The notes beneath the pieces were generated by a model, which saw only the letters and a program-made list of their open reading frames with translations, did no database searches and was not told where the DNA came from. From JBBIRT01 sp037441725 (GTDB taxonomy: Bacteria; Desulfobacterota; BSN033; UBA1163): a stretch of DNA of 24,140 nt. Both the position numbers and the translations under genes were made by a program. This document shows positions 6,273-14,766 of this stretch, in pieces. The stretch lies in assembly GCA_037441725.1 (NCBI GenBank), contig JBBIRT010000041.1, positions 1-24,140 on the forward strand, read 5' to 3'. Each line of letters starts with the position of its first letter. The stretch's first letter is position 1.

Positions 6273-8273
6273 ATGAAAATGATGGCCCCTACCATCACAG
6301 AAACGACGTGGAAGAAGTTTCATCCCCCCGTAGGAGAAGATACCTTCCCTAAGTTGCTGAGAAGAAATTACCTCCGATGGGGAGATCAAAAAATCGCCTA
6401 CCGATACAAAGATTATGGATACTGGCAGGAACTCACCTGGAAGGATTTCTATCATCGAACCAAATGGTTCGCAGGAGGTCTTGCCAGCCTCGGGTTTGCT
6501 CGCGGTGATAAGGTGGCTATCTGCGGAGAGAATGCACCGGAATGGTTTTGGGGACAGCTCAGCGCTCAATGCCTGGGAGGAGTCTCCGTGGGTCTCTACA
6601 CGGATTCCATCCCCTCTGAGCTTCAATATATTATCGACCATTCTGATGCAAAGATTGTGATGGTCGATGATCAGGAGCAGGTAGACAAAATGCTCTCCAT
6701 CAAAGAGCAGATCCCGAAGGTCGAAAGGGTAGTTTATTGGAATGCCAAGGGGATGTGGAATTACGACGATCCCTGGCTCATTGGATTCGATGAGATGATG
6801 GAGTTAGGAAAGGCCTACGAAGAAAACCGTCCAAACTTCTTTGAAGAAGAGATCGAAAAAACAAAACCCGAGGATATCGCTGTCCTCCTTTACACCTCAG
6901 GGACCACGGGTCGTCCTAAGGGATCCATCGTTACTTACCGAAATCTTCTTAGCCTATTCCATGGTTGGGATGCAGCCTTACCCTGGCATGAAAGAGATGA
7001 AAATCTCTCTTTCTTACCCCCGGCTTGGATTGGAGAGCAGATCTTTACTGTTGCCCCGAATCTGACAAAAGGAATTGTCGTCAATTTTATTGAAAAGGCT
7101 GAGACCGTCCGATCTGATCTCAGGGAAATCGCTCCTGAGGTAATCTTACTTGGAGCAAGGCAGTGGGAGATGACCTGTTCCGAGATTCAGGCCAAGATGA
7201 TGGACTCCCCTTTTTGGAAAAGGTTTCTCTATCACCTATTTCTTCCCGTAGGCTATAAGATTGCTCAAGCTCAGGAGGGGCGGAAAAAGGTAAAGGGGTA
7301 TTGGCGATTCCTTTTTTTCTTAGGCTACTGGCTTGTGTTCAGACACCTACAAGATAAAATCGGCTTGACCAAAACCAGGACACCGATAACGGCCGGGGCA
7401 GCTCTGAGCCCAGACAATTTCAAACTTCTTCGAGCCATTGGGGTTCCTATTGTCCAAGGATACGGTTCAACAGAGGTTTCCGGTCTCGATGTCCTCCAAT
7501 TGGAAAAGGAGTATTATCGCTCAGAGGGATCAGGTCAACCCTTCCCTGGGGTAGAGGTGAGGATTACAGAGGATGGAGAAATCCTCTTAGGAGGGGTAGG
7601 AGTGGTTCAAGGCTATTATAAGCAACCTGAAGAGACCGCAAAAAGTTNNNNNNNNNNAGCCACTTTTAACCAACCTTATGATACCGCATCAATTGTCATA
7701 CGTGTTTCTATCTTCCGCGGCTATGGCCGTTATATGGATGAAGAGGGGGAACTTTACGTCATCGACCGAGTGAAGGACATGCAGACGATGAGAGAGGGTG
7801 AAAAATTTTCCCCCACCTATATTGAGGGACGACTGAAGTTTAGTCCTTTTATCAAAGATGCCATGGTCATTGGGAATCAAAGAGATTTCGTCACAGCCAT
7901 AATCAACATGGACTATGAAAATACAGGTCGGTGGGCAGAACGAAATCATATCGCCTATACCTCCCATCCTGATCTCTCTCAAAAGGCAGAGGTCCGAAAA
8001 TTATTTTCTGAGATCATCCAGCGGGTGAACGCAACATTGCCTGAAGCCACCCGAATCAAAAAGTTCATCGTTCTCCATAAGGATTTTGACCCGGATGAGG
8101 CTGAGTTGACTCGAACTCGCAAATTGAGAAGGGAGTTTGTAGAGCAACGGTATGAAAAAATCATCCAAGCCATGTATCAAGGAATGGAGCAGGTGCAGAT
8201 CGAAACCACCATTACCTACCGTGATGGTAGGGTCTCGATCATGAAGATTCCGATTGTGATCGAAACCATATAG
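6273..8273 (+). CDS. AMP-dependent long-chain-type acyl-CoA synthetase (contains a sequence gap)
   Basis: About 666 residues of the ANL adenylating family, long-chain (FadD15-like) branch with an inserted helical region. YTSGTTGRPKG at 207-217 is the ATP/AMP-binding P-loop, YGSTE at 397-401 is the second signature, and YVIDRVKDMQTMREGEKFSP is the hinge leading to the C-terminal domain. It forms an acyl-adenylate, then an acyl-CoA. Ten Ns at 7648-7657 interrupt it. The GW-(R/H)TGD motif expected just before the YMDEEGELYVIDR stretch is absent, and about 65 bases right of the gap do not look like this family. The start at 6273 follows AGGA at 6264-6267; the longer TTG start at 6246 overlaps the lipoprotein gene. 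It heads the Liv transporter operon, so it probably activates the imported acid. Confidence 0.85.
   Translation: MKMMAPTITETTWKKFHPPVGEDTFPKLLRRNYLRWGDQKIAYRYKDYGYWQELTWKDFYHRTKWFAGGLASLGFARGDKVAICGENAPEWFWGQLSAQCLGGVSVGLYTDSIPSELQYIIDHSDAKIVMVDDQEQVDKMLSIKEQIPKVERVVYWNAKGMWNYDDPWLIGFDEMMELGKAYEENRPNFFEEEIEKTKPEDIAVLLYTSGTTGRPKGSIVTYRNLLSLFHGWDAALPWHERDENLSFLPPAWIGEQIFTVAPNLTKGIVVNFIEKAETVRSDLREIAPEVILLGARQWEMTCSEIQAKMMDSPFWKRFLYHLFLPVGYKIAQAQEGRKKVKGYWRFLFFLGYWLVFRHLQDKIGLTKTRTPITAGAALSPDNFKLLRAIGVPIVQGYGSTEVSGLDVLQLEKEYYRSEGSGQPFPGVEVRITEDGEILLGGVGVVQGYYKQPEETAKSXXXXATFNQPYDTASIVIRVSIFRGYGRYMDEEGELYVIDRVKDMQTMREGEKFSPTYIEGRLKFSPFIKDAMVIGNQRDFVTAIINMDYENTGRWAERNHIAYTSHPDLSQKAEVRKLFSEIIQRVNATLPEATRIKKFIVLHKDFDPDEAELTRTRKLRREFVEQRYEKIIQAMYQGMEQVQIETTITYRDGRVSIMKIPIVIETI
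7648..7657. other. Assembly gap of 10 N in the acyl-CoA synthetase gene
   Basis: Ten undetermined bases. The flanking codons stay in one frame across the gap, but a conserved motif is missing and the right flank (7658 to about 7722) reads as unrelated residues, so the true sequence here may differ in both length and content. Confidence 0.97.
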
Positions 8274-8293
8274 GGAAACAAGGACGTAGACCT

Positions 8294-9184
8294 ATGTCAG
8301 AGATTTCAAGACCTATCCTGAAGAAAAGGGAGCAGCGATATAGTTATGGTCTGACGCTTCTCAGAGAGAGGATAGAGGAAAAGAGATCTTTCATCAATCC
8401 TGACGCTAAGGCTAAAAATGATCGTATTCTCCTCAAGGCCAAAGGAATCAGCTTAGCCTTTGGTAAGCTTCAAGCCCTCGACCATGTCGATGTCGAGGTT
8501 CGGGAAGGCGAAATCCTGGCCATCATCGGACCGAATGGGGCGGGTAAGACATGTCTCCTCAACGTCATCAGTGGATTTTACCGGGCTCAGAAGGGAGAGG
8601 TCTATTTGGAAGACAAAAACATCACCCACCTTCCCTCCCATAAAATTGCAGAGCTGGGCCTCTGCCGTACTTTCCAAAATATTGCTCTCTATTCTGGGTT
8701 ATCGGTGATCGATAATATCATTGCGGGAAGACACCCCCATATCCGATACAATTTCATTGCGGGGATGGTCTATTTCCCATGGGCAAATAGAGAAGAGGCT
8801 TACCAGCGTGCGATTGCAGAGGATATCATTGATTTCTTAGAGTTAGAACAGGTGAGGGGATCTGTTGTGGGAACACTCGCTTATGGGTTAAGAAAAAGGG
8901 TTGAATTAGGGAGGGCTTTAGCCCTTGAACCCAGAATCCTCCTCCTGGATGAGCCCATGGCAGGAATGAACTTTGATGAGAAGGAGGATATGGTCCGTTT
9001 CATCATTGATATCAACGAATTTTTGAGGATACCAATCGTTTTGATCGAACACGATATGGGGGTGGTGATGGACATTGCTGATCGAATCATCGTCCTCGAT
9101 TTTGGGAATAAGATCGCAGAGGGTCCTCCTGAAGAGATCAAAGAGAATCCTAAGGTGATTTCTGCTTATTTAGGAGCTGAATAA
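8294..9184 (+). CDS. livG: Branched-chain amino acid-type ABC transporter ATP-binding protein LivG
   Basis: 296 residues of a LivG-type ATPase. Walker A GPNGAGKT follows LAIIGPN, the Q-loop is CRTFQN, the signature is the degenerate LAYGLRKRVELGRAL usual for LivG, Walker B is RILLLDEPMAGMN, and the switch His is in LIEHDMGVVMDIADRI. A polar N-terminal extension of about 45 residues precedes the domain; LivG proteins are usually near 255. It powers uptake by LivHM together with LivF. Translation starts at an ATG preceded by AAGGA, 20 bases after the ligase stop, and LivH begins one base after its stop. The transported ligand is inferred to be an organic or branched-chain acid because of the linked ligase. 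Confidence 0.9.
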   Translation: MSEISRPILKKREQRYSYGLTLLRERIEEKRSFINPDAKAKNDRILLKAKGISLAFGKLQALDHVDVEVREGEILAIIGPNGAGKTCLLNVISGFYRAQKGEVYLEDKNITHLPSHKIAELGLCRTFQNIALYSGLSVIDNIIAGRHPHIRYNFIAGMVYFPWANREEAYQRAIAEDIIDFLELEQVRGSVVGTLAYGLRKRVELGRALALEPRILLLDEPMAGMNFDEKEDMVRFIIDINEFLRIPIVLIEHDMGVVMDIADRIIVLDFGNKIAEGPPEEIKENPKVISAYLGAE

Positions 9185-9185
9185 A

Positions 9186-10073
9186 ATGGAAGAGTTGATT
9201 AAATCGATCGTCTTAGGAATCTGCAGTGGTGGAATTTATGCCCTACTGGCTGTCAGCTATGTGGTTATTTACAAATCCACCAGGGTCTTTCCTTTTTCTC
9301 AGGCAGCAGTTCTAATCATTGGAGCCTATCTCATGTGGTACAGTCTGATCGTCTGGCATCTTCCCATTTGGTTGGGTTTTCTCATCACCTGCATGGGAGG
9401 AGCCATTTTGGGTGGGATCGTTGAGAGGGCCTTCATGCGCCCCTTGGTCGGTCAACCTATCCTCGCTCCGATTGTGGTCACCCTTTGTCTGATGCTCCTT
9501 CTCAGAGGAATCGGAATCATTATAGGGAAGGGTGATATTCAAGGTTTTGGAGAATCCTTTTTACCCATGGGGGCCTGGCAGATTGGCTTTTTCCATCTTC
9601 CTAAGATTCAAGTCTATGGGATGGCTCTCTGTAGCCTTCTGATTGCAGGTCTCATGTTCTTTTATGAAAAGACCAATATCGGTTTGGGAATGAGGGTGGT
9701 CCACGAAGATCACGTGGTGGCTCAAAACTTAGGGATCAACGTGAAGAGGATTTTTCAATATAGTTGGGCCATCTCCTGCATGGTGGCGGTTGTAGCAGGA
9801 ATGTTATTAGGAAATATCCAGGGGGTTGGTCTGGCCCTCGATGCCAATGGTCTTATAGCGATTGCTGCTGTGCTCTTCGGGGGGTTAGAATCTTTTATGG
9901 GTGCCATTATTGCTGGTTTAGCCATTGGCATCCTCCAGATGTTGACGATTACCTATATTGCCCCTCTCCTCCCTGGAGAAACGACCATGATGATCCCTTT
10001 TGTCTTTTTACTATTAATTTTATTTATTAAACCCTACGGTCTTTTTGGTTTAGTCCGAATCGAGAGGCTTTAA
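9186..10073 (+). CDS. livH: Branched-chain amino acid-type ABC transporter permease LivH
   Basis: 295 residues, highly hydrophobic with about eight predicted membrane segments. Family landmarks are ICSGGIYALLAVSYVVIYKS at the start, GAYLMWYSL, GIVERAFMRPLVGQPILAPI, and near the end AIAAVLFGGLESFMGAIIAG followed by the GLFGL-type C-terminus. The loop GLGMRVVHEDHVVAQNLGINVKR is the cytoplasmic coupling region that contacts the ATPases. It forms the inner-membrane channel with LivM. The start is one base after the livG stop, with GGAG of the livG coding end as ribosome site. No defect is seen. Confidence 0.9.
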   Translation: MEELIKSIVLGICSGGIYALLAVSYVVIYKSTRVFPFSQAAVLIIGAYLMWYSLIVWHLPIWLGFLITCMGGAILGGIVERAFMRPLVGQPILAPIVVTLCLMLLLRGIGIIIGKGDIQGFGESFLPMGAWQIGFFHLPKIQVYGMALCSLLIAGLMFFYEKTNIGLGMRVVHEDHVVAQNLGINVKRIFQYSWAISCMVAVVAGMLLGNIQGVGLALDANGLIAIAAVLFGGLESFMGAIIAGLAIGILQMLTITYIAPLLPGETTMMIPFVFLLLILFIKPYGLFGLVRIERL

Positions 10074-10124
10074 CAAATTTTAGATGAAAGATGAAAAGAA
10101 GGAGAGAAAGAAGAGGAGTGGACT

Positions 10125-11192
10125 GTGAGCATCAATATCAATCGACCCTGTGGAACGTTTGATCGGAACTATTTCCAAGCCAAGGCGCTTTATCGAACTC
10201 CCCTCCGAAAAGCACTACTAATCCTCCTAATCATCGGGATGTACCTGATCGCCTTTTTTATCGGAGACTATGGGATTTCCATTCTTACCCTCATCTGTGC
10301 CTTCACCATTGGGATGCTTGGGCTCCAAATCATTACGGGTTACTGTGGACAGATTTCCATTGGCCATGCCGCCTTTATGGGAGTGGGGATGTACACCGTA
10401 GGCATTCTCCAGAAGCATTTTGGTCTGAGCTTCTGGGCCTGTCTGCCCTTGGCAGGATTCATTCCCATGTTTATTGGAATGGTTTTTGGTATCCCGGCTC
10501 TGAGGATGAAAGGGTTATACCTTGCGTTTGCCACGTTAGCCGCACATTTTGTGATAGTATATGTCATCAGTAATTGGCGTTCAGTAACCAATGGGACGGA
10601 CGGGATGTGGATGAAACGACCAGGCCCGCTTTGGGGGATCGATTTTCAAAGTGATCGAAACTATTACCTCTTGGTCCTCACCATTACGATTCTCATGGTT
10701 TACCTGGCAACCAATCTGGTGAGAACCAAACTGGGGAGATCTTTCGTAGCAGTCAGAGACAATGATATTGCTGCAAAGGTCATGGGAATCAACATTGCTC
10801 ATACGAAGATCATGGCCTTTGGGATTGGTTGTTTTTTTGCTGGGATTGCAGGAGCCCTGGGAGGAGCCTATTATGAATATGTCAATATAGAATGGTTTGG
10901 GCTTGATGACTCCATCTGGTATCTTGGATTTCTTGTGGTGGGAGGATTTGGAAGTATCTTTGGGGCGATTGCCGGAGCAACGGTTTGGAAAATCATGGAT
11001 GAATTTAGTACCCTCATTACTCCCTTGGCTGAGACCTTCTTAGGGGGAGCCGCCTTTTATGCCTCTGCGGCCTTCTCTTTAATCTTTTACTCTTTAATCA
11101 TCATCATCTTCTTAGTATTTGAACCAAGGGGGATCGCCCATCGATGGGAGATCATCAAGAGGTCTTACCGACTCCATCCTTTTCCATATTGA
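10125..11192 (+). CDS. livM: Branched-chain amino acid-type ABC transporter permease LivM
   Basis: 355 residues with many hydrophobic segments. Characteristic LivM stretches are LGLQIITGYCGQISIGHAAF, FGIPALRMKGLYLAFATLA, TNGTDGM, the coupling loop GRSFVAVRDNDIAAKVMGIN, and GFGSIFGAIAGA. It pairs with LivH to form the translocation path. The start codon is GTG at 10125, supported by GAGGAG about 8 bases upstream; no better ATG precedes the first membrane segment. The 51-base gap after livH holds a purine-rich stretch and no terminator. Confidence 0.9.
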   Translation: MSININRPCGTFDRNYFQAKALYRTPLRKALLILLIIGMYLIAFFIGDYGISILTLICAFTIGMLGLQIITGYCGQISIGHAAFMGVGMYTVGILQKHFGLSFWACLPLAGFIPMFIGMVFGIPALRMKGLYLAFATLAAHFVIVYVISNWRSVTNGTDGMWMKRPGPLWGIDFQSDRNYYLLVLTITILMVYLATNLVRTKLGRSFVAVRDNDIAAKVMGINIAHTKIMAFGIGCFFAGIAGALGGAYYEYVNIEWFGLDDSIWYLGFLVVGGFGSIFGAIAGATVWKIMDEFSTLITPLAETFLGGAAFYASAAFSLIFYSLIIIIFLVFEPRGIAHRWEIIKRSYRLHPFPY

Positions 11193-11251
11193 GGACGACG
11201 CCTAATGGGAAATACGATAAAAAAATATTAATCTCAAAAGGAGGGAAGAAG

Positions 11252-12627
11252 ATGAAAAAAAAGATCAAATGCTTTGGTTTATGGGAAAAATTGGGTTTAT
11301 TGGGAATGTCTACGATGATCCTTCTCTTCATGAGTCCAATCGAGGGTTCTCCAGCAGGTAAGCCTTCCATCACCATCCACAATATTATTGATCTCACTGG
11401 AGCCTATGCCCCCATCGCCATTCCCTCGGAGAAAGGGGGTAAGGATTATCTGGCATGGATTGCTGAACAAGGAGGACTCGATGTCGATGGGGATGGAAAA
11501 GGGGATGTAGAAGTAAAATATCAGTGGGCAGAATTTGGCAATGTGGATGCTCGCTTCATGTCTGCCTACAAAAGATTTAGGATGGGGACACCCAAACCCA
11601 CCATTATTGAGATGTGGTCATCTCCCAATCAGGAAATGATGAAGCCAATCCTGGAGAGGGATGGGATCGTATGNNNNNNNNNNNNNNNNNNNNNCCCCCT
11701 GCATGGAATTACATGGATTGCTGGAGCTATGGGGAATCTGCAGCAGGAGCCATTGAATATTATATCGATCACCTCTGGCCAAAGAAAGGAACAGGAACTA
11801 AGGCTAAGGTGGCCCACCTCACTTGGGACACGGCCTATGGGCGTGCAGCCAATGAACCGACAAAAAGGCATGGAGAGAAGACAGGGAAATATGAAGTGGT
11901 AGTGGAGAGGTTCTGCACCATGATGCCTACAGATCCAGAAATCATGGGATTCCTCTCCGATTTTGAAAAGAGAGGGGTAGACATTATCTGGTCGAACTCC
12001 ATTGTCCAAACCCCAGCGGTCATTATGAAGGGAATCCATAAGTTGGGTCTCTCAGGGAAGATGGCCCTGCTTGCCAATCTGTGGGCTCCTGCAGACCAGT
12101 TGCTTGAAATTGTTGGTCCTGGATCGGCAGAGGGGTATATGTGCCCTCAACCCGTTTACGTTCCTTCAGCCGATCCGAATGAACCTGGGGTCAAATTTGC
12201 GAAGATGTTGAATGAAAAATACCGGAAAGATCCTGCCATGCCCAATATTCAATATATGCGAGGAATTCGGATGAAAGCCAATATATTAGAATCTGTACGC
12301 AGAGCTCTCGTGGGAATGATGAAGCGGGATCACATCGATTTGGCAAAGGCCTGTGAGAGGATCACTGGCAAGGATGTTAAGGAACTGGGCATTCAGACCC
12401 TGGCAGGATACACCGCTCATGATATCACAACCAGATTCCAAAGTGCCCCTTCCGGAAAGGACGATCGTCGATTGGCCAATCATGACCGTCTCATTGGCAT
12501 TAAAGGTGGAAAGGTGGTTGCCCTCTCTCCTTGGTACAAGGTCCCTCGACTTGTCCCAGATGAGATGATCAAACAGGGCCTATTTAAGGACGAAACGATT
12601 AACCTTCATTATCTTCCGGTGAAATAA
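11252..12627 (+). CDS. livK: Liv-type substrate-binding protein LivK (interrupted by a sequence gap)
   Basis: A Peripla_BP_6 binding protein split by 21 Ns. The left part (from 11252) has a signal peptide (Lys-rich start, core GLLGMSTMILLFMS), then TIHNIIDLTGAYAPIAIPS and, at residues 77-85, an Asp-rich DVDGDGKGD loop resembling a calcium-binding loop. The right part (from 11695, 310 residues) has PPAWNYMDCWSYGESAAGA, KVAHLTWDTAYGRAA and later lobe-two motifs. The two parts read in different frames only because the N-run length is arbitrary; a true gap length leaving remainder 1 on division by 3 restores one frame. The start follows a strong AAGGAGGG at 11238-11245. It delivers ligand to LivHM. 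The mature protein is large, about 430-440 residues. Confidence 0.85.
11674..11694. other. Assembly gap of 21 N in livK
   Basis: Undetermined bases between the ERDGIV and PPAWNY segments. Related binding proteins usually have about a dozen residues here, more than the seven codons represented, so the gap is probably underestimated. The reading-frame break across it is an assembly effect rather than a pseudogene signature. Confidence 0.97.
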
Positions 12628-12645
12628 CTTGGAAATGAGGTTCTA

Positions 12646-13443
12646 ATGTTGGAATTAAAGAATGTGGAGGTCAAGTACCTCAATACCATTTTAGTCCTGA
12701 AGGGAATCAATATCCAACTTGAAACGGGTCGGTTCGTCTGCCTTTTAGGGGCGAATGGTGCTGGGAAGACCACCACTCTGAAGTCCATTTCAGGTTTACT
12801 TCGAACCGAAGAGGGAGAAGTGACTGATGGAGGGGTCTACTACGAAGGAAAGCCCATCCATAAACTATACCCGGAAGACATCGCCAGAATGGGAATCCTC
12901 CAAGTCATGGAGGGAAGGCGATTGGCAGAGCACCTCTCCGTCGAAGAAAATTTGCGGGCCGGCGGGCTCATCCTTCGAGGAAATGGGTCACGGTTTAAGA
13001 AGGACCTCGAAATGGTTTACAGTTATTTCCCAAAGCTCTCAGAGATTAAGAATAATGTAGCAGGATATTGCTCTGGAGGAGAGCAACAGATGATTGCTAT
13101 GGGAAGATGTCTGATGGGACATCCAAAGATCATGCTTCTCGATGAACCCTCCATGGGCCTCTCCCCCTTATTGGTCAGAGAAATCGCAGAGATTACGAAA
13201 AAGATCAACAAAGAGGTAAAGGTCTCTATCCTGCTCGTTGAACAGAATGCTCACCTCGCACTTGAATTGGCCGAATATGGATATGTAATCGAAAATGGTA
13301 GGATCGTTCTGGATGGTCCTGCAGAGAAATTAAAGAACAACGAAGATATCAAGGAATTCTATCTTGGATTCACCCATCTGGGACAGAGAAGAAGTTATCG
13401 CGATGTAAAACATTATAAACGTCGAAAACGCTGGTTAGGATAG
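12646..13443 (+). CDS. livF: Branched-chain amino acid-type ABC transporter ATP-binding protein LivF
   Basis: 265 residues. Walker A GANGAGKT, signature YCSGGEQQMIAMGRCLM, Walker B KIMLLDEPSMGLSP and the switch LLVEQNAHLALELAEYGYV identify LivF, the second ATPase of the Liv transporter. The basic C-terminal tail RRSYRDVKHYKRRKRWLG extends past the usual end (LivF is about 235-240). Similar tails occur, as far as I recall, in LivF proteins encoded beside acyl-CoA ligases, which would fit an organic-acid transporter. Start: ATG 18 bases after livK with GAGG upstream. This is the last gene of the operon; the next gene is preceded by its own promoter-like sequence. Confidence 0.9.
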   Translation: MLELKNVEVKYLNTILVLKGINIQLETGRFVCLLGANGAGKTTTLKSISGLLRTEEGEVTDGGVYYEGKPIHKLYPEDIARMGILQVMEGRRLAEHLSVEENLRAGGLILRGNGSRFKKDLEMVYSYFPKLSEIKNNVAGYCSGGEQQMIAMGRCLMGHPKIMLLDEPSMGLSPLLVREIAEITKKINKEVKVSILLVEQNAHLALELAEYGYVIENGRIVLDGPAEKLKNNEDIKEFYLGFTHLGQRRSYRDVKHYKRRKRWLG

Positions 13444-13456
13444 AGGATAAAAAGCT

Positions 13457-13486
13457 TTGACGAATTTCTTAAAAATGTGCTAATGT
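13457..13486 (+). promoter_or_regulatory. Possible extended -10 promoter of the CBS-ACT gene
   Basis: TTGACG at 13457-13462, an 18-base AT-rich spacer ending in TGC, then TAATGT at 13481-13486. The TG one base before the -10 gives an extended -10. It is followed by an AAAAGGAGGG ribosome site and ATG at 13513. The -10 hexamer itself matches only three of six consensus positions. Confidence 0.4.
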
Positions 13487-13512
13487 TAAACGAAAAAAAG
13501 GAGGGATAAACG

Positions 13513-14190
13513 ATGAAGATCCATTATAAAGGGTTTATGCGAGAGATGATTCAAAGGAATCCAATTACCATCAGTCCGGATGCTTCTTTTTTTGAGGCAA
13601 GAAATCTGATCCAAGAAAAAGGAGTGCGTCATCTCCCTGTGGTGGATAAGAACAATAGCATCATCGGAATCGTAACAGACCGAGATATCCGGAAGGTTGG
13701 GCCCTCTGAGGCCACCCTCCTCAGTGTTCAGGAGATCAATTACCTTTTGGGTAAGTTAAAGGTCTCCAACTTTATGACCCCTAAAAATAAACTCATCACG
13801 ATCACCCCTGATACCCTCATCGAAGAGGCAGTTCAGTTGATGCATGATAATAAAATTGGTTGCCTTCCGGTAGTTGAAAACGATAAACTTTATGGAATCT
13901 TTACTGAAACCGATGCATTGAATCATTTTGTGGATATCTTCGGCCTGAAAGAGAAAGGGACTCGACTCTCCATTGCCCTCGAGGATAAACCTGGGTCAAT
14001 GCTTGGAATTCTTGAGATTATTAAAAAACATAATATAAATATCATCAGTATCGTCACCCCTTCTTTTATGGTGGAGGGTAAAAGGATTGCTGCCTTTCGA
14101 ATCCGAACAGAGGAGTATAAAGATCTCGTGGCCGATTTAGAAAAGGCAGGCTATGATGTATTATCCATCGGGAAGTGGCCATTGGTTTGA
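13513..14190 (+). CDS. CBS-pair and ACT domain protein (AcuB-like)
   Basis: 225 residues. Two CBS motifs make up the first two thirds: MIQRNPITISPDASFFEA through VRHLPVVDKNNSIIGIVTDRD, and FMTPKNKLITITPDTLIEEA through IGCLPVVENDKLYGIFTETD. A C-terminal ACT domain begins at LSIALEDKPGSMLGILEII (about 149-220). CBS pairs usually bind adenine nucleotides or CoA derivatives and ACT domains bind amino acids. The layout is that of AcuB, named for acetoin utilisation but found widely as a presumed metabolic sensor. It stands between the transporter operon and the beta-oxidation genes, so sensing of acyl or amino acid status is plausible but unproven. The strong ribosome site supports the start. Confidence 0.85.
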   Translation: MKIHYKGFMREMIQRNPITISPDASFFEARNLIQEKGVRHLPVVDKNNSIIGIVTDRDIRKVGPSEATLLSVQEINYLLGKLKVSNFMTPKNKLITITPDTLIEEAVQLMHDNKIGCLPVVENDKLYGIFTETDALNHFVDIFGLKEKGTRLSIALEDKPGSMLGILEIIKKHNINIISIVTPSFMVEGKRIAAFRIRTEEYKDLVADLEKAGYDVLSIGKWPLV

Positions 14191-14313
14191 CCAGATTAAA
14201 ATTAAATGGGATAATTGGATGAGGGAGATGTAAGAACTGGGGAGTCTCCTCATTCTGATAGAATTTTAAAAAAGAGTCCTGTATCCCCAAATCCTATTTT
14301 TTTTAGCCATTAT

Positions 14314-14330
14314 TTTACAGTTTACGTTAA
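14314..14330 (+). promoter_or_regulatory. LiuR-like dyad/direct repeat upstream of the MerR gene
   Basis: TTTACAGTTTACGTTAA contains two TTTAC units seven bases apart and a partial palindrome TTTACGTTAA centred on ACGT. From memory it resembles sites of MerR-family LiuR regulators of branched-chain and fatty acid catabolism. It lies 4 bases before the preferred merR start, so autoregulation is possible, although such a position would leave almost no leader. Confidence 0.35.
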
Positions 14331-14334
14331 GTGG

Positions 14335-14754
14335 ATGGATTCAACGAACCTTATGGGAAATGGAGAAGAAAGGCGATATCAAATCGGTGAGTTAGCTAAC
14401 TTATTAAAGATGAGCCCTCGAACGATCAGATACTATGAAGAGATCGGTCTCCTCAATTCCGTTAAGAGAGTTGAAGGTGGGAAAAGAATTTATACCGATC
14501 AAGACCTCCAACGCCTAAAGTTTATCATTCGGCTCAAAGACCTCGGACTAACCCTTTCTGAGATGCTCGAGCTGGAAGATATCTATCAGATCCATCGAAC
14601 AAACAAGAAGGTATTATCACGACTCTTAGAATTGCTGGATGGGCATGCTTCAAAGATTGATGAGAGAATCAACAACCTCAATAAATTAAAGGTGGATATC
14701 TTAAACTTTCAAGAGAAGATCCGTCAGAAATTAAAAGTGGATGAGACCCCTTAG
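14335..14754 (+). CDS. MerR-family transcriptional regulator (LiuR-like)
   Basis: About 139 residues. The N-terminal winged helix-turn-helix reads YQIGELANLLKMSPRTIRYY then EEIGLL and GGKRIYTDQDLQRLKFIIRL, the MerR pattern. A coiled-coil dimerisation helix follows (KVLSRLLELLDGHASKIDER to the end). There are no clustered cysteines, so metal sensing is unlikely. Overall it resembles LiuR-type regulators of acyl-CoA metabolism. The thiolase gene starts 12 bases downstream, so it is probably co-transcribed with, and controls, the beta-oxidation genes (inference). The start is uncertain: the frame is open back to an ATG at 14215, but residues encoded there look like non-coding sequence; 14335 and 14353 are the better candidates. 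Confidence 0.8.
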   Translation: MDSTNLMGNGEERRYQIGELANLLKMSPRTIRYYEEIGLLNSVKRVEGGKRIYTDQDLQRLKFIIRLKDLGLTLSEMLELEDIYQIHRTNKKVLSRLLELLDGHASKIDERINNLNKLKVDILNFQEKIRQKLKVDETP

Positions 14755-14766
14755 AAAGGAGCAAGG

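Noticed and set aside
11144..11902. Frame starting inside livM and running through the N gap, and a second frame from 11614, as two separate genes
   Set aside because: Both are pieces of one binding protein. The first starts inside livM before the AAGGAGGG site, and its residues after the gap are out of frame nonsense; the second begins inside the left half. The gap length explains the apparent frameshift.
14215..14334. 40-residue N-terminal extension of the MerR protein from ATG 14215
   Set aside because: The encoded residues have no family likeness and include the AT-rich TTTAC element, which looks regulatory.
13444..14334. A CRISPR, tRNA or mobile element in the spacer regions around the CBS-ACT gene
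   Set aside because: No repeated units, cloverleaf or transposase-like frame was seen; the spacers hold only promoter-like and ribosome-site sequence.
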